Assembly: GCA_003525045.1 (NCBI GenBank)
Contig: DQGF01000404.1
Location: forward strand, 1-6,495
Direction of reading: 5' to 3'
DNA length: 6,495 nucleotides
From: Pseudomonas sp.
GTDB taxonomy: Bacteria > Pseudomonadota > Gammaproteobacteria > Pseudomonadales > Pseudomonadaceae
Every line of letters starts with the position of its first letter. Position 1 is the stretch's first letter. The notes beneath the pieces are model-generated. The model saw only the letters and a program-made list of their open reading frames with translations, was not told where the DNA came from and did no database searches. Position numbers and translations under genes: made by a program. Below, one piece after another: positions 6,477 through 6,495 of the stretch.

Positions 6477-6495
6477 TGTAGGAGCGAGGCTTGCC
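6477..6495 (+). repeat. Partial REP element at the right window edge
   Basis: The last 19 bases match the left arm of the REPIN at 4498-4516 exactly (TGTAGGAGCGAGGCTTGCC). The orientation is also the same as for the fragment at the left window edge. The element runs out of the window, so whether it is single or paired cannot be told. It lies upstream of the thiS promoter, between thiS and whatever gene follows. Confidence 0.85.

Noticed and set aside
5429..6481. A 350-codon open frame on the plus strand across thiG and thiS
   Set aside because: It covers two certain genes and the gap between them on the other strand, has no clear ribosome binding site, and its product looks like antisense of thiG.

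Overview
This window looks like ordinary core chromosome of a Pseudomonas species, probably of the P. fluorescens group. The support is the gene order (metX-metW-DUF4426-rdgB-hemW-DUF3392 converging on thiS-thiG-trmB), the lengths and motifs of the proteins, high-GC codon use, and intergenic REP repeats with the core GGAGCGAGGCTTGCC. The assignment rests on recalled family knowledge, not a database search. I see no transposase, phage gene, CRISPR array, tRNA or rRNA.

Positions 1-121 hold a partial REP copy at the left edge and the leader of metX. Positions 122-4477 are a tightly packed plus-strand cluster of six genes: metX (homoserine O-acyltransferase), metW (its methyltransferase-fold partner), a secreted DUF4426 protein, rdgB (XTP/dITP diphosphatase), hemW (radical-SAM heme chaperone) and a small DUF3392 membrane protein. 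Gaps are 7, 25 and 9 nt, with two 4-nt ATGA overlaps (DUF4426/rdgB and rdgB/hemW), so the set is probably one transcript. Only metX and metW clearly share a pathway, the entry to methionine synthesis. The others are housekeeping or uncharacterised.

Positions 4478-4597 separate two convergent gene sets. They hold a 90-nt inverted REP pair (REPIN) that folds into a long hairpin. A run of six T follows it on the minus strand, so it can double as the terminator of the leftward operon. Positions 4598-6388 carry the minus-strand thiS, thiG and trmB. ThiS and ThiG make the thiazole half of thiamine, and TrmB makes m7G46 in tRNA. A sigma70-like promoter lies just upstream of thiS. The window ends inside another REP copy in the same orientation as the one at the left edge.

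I did not find an undescribed system. The items most worth a second look are the REPIN used as a terminator, the repeated REP copies at both window edges, the secreted DUF4426 protein inside a cytosolic-enzyme operon, and the N-terminal extension of HemW.
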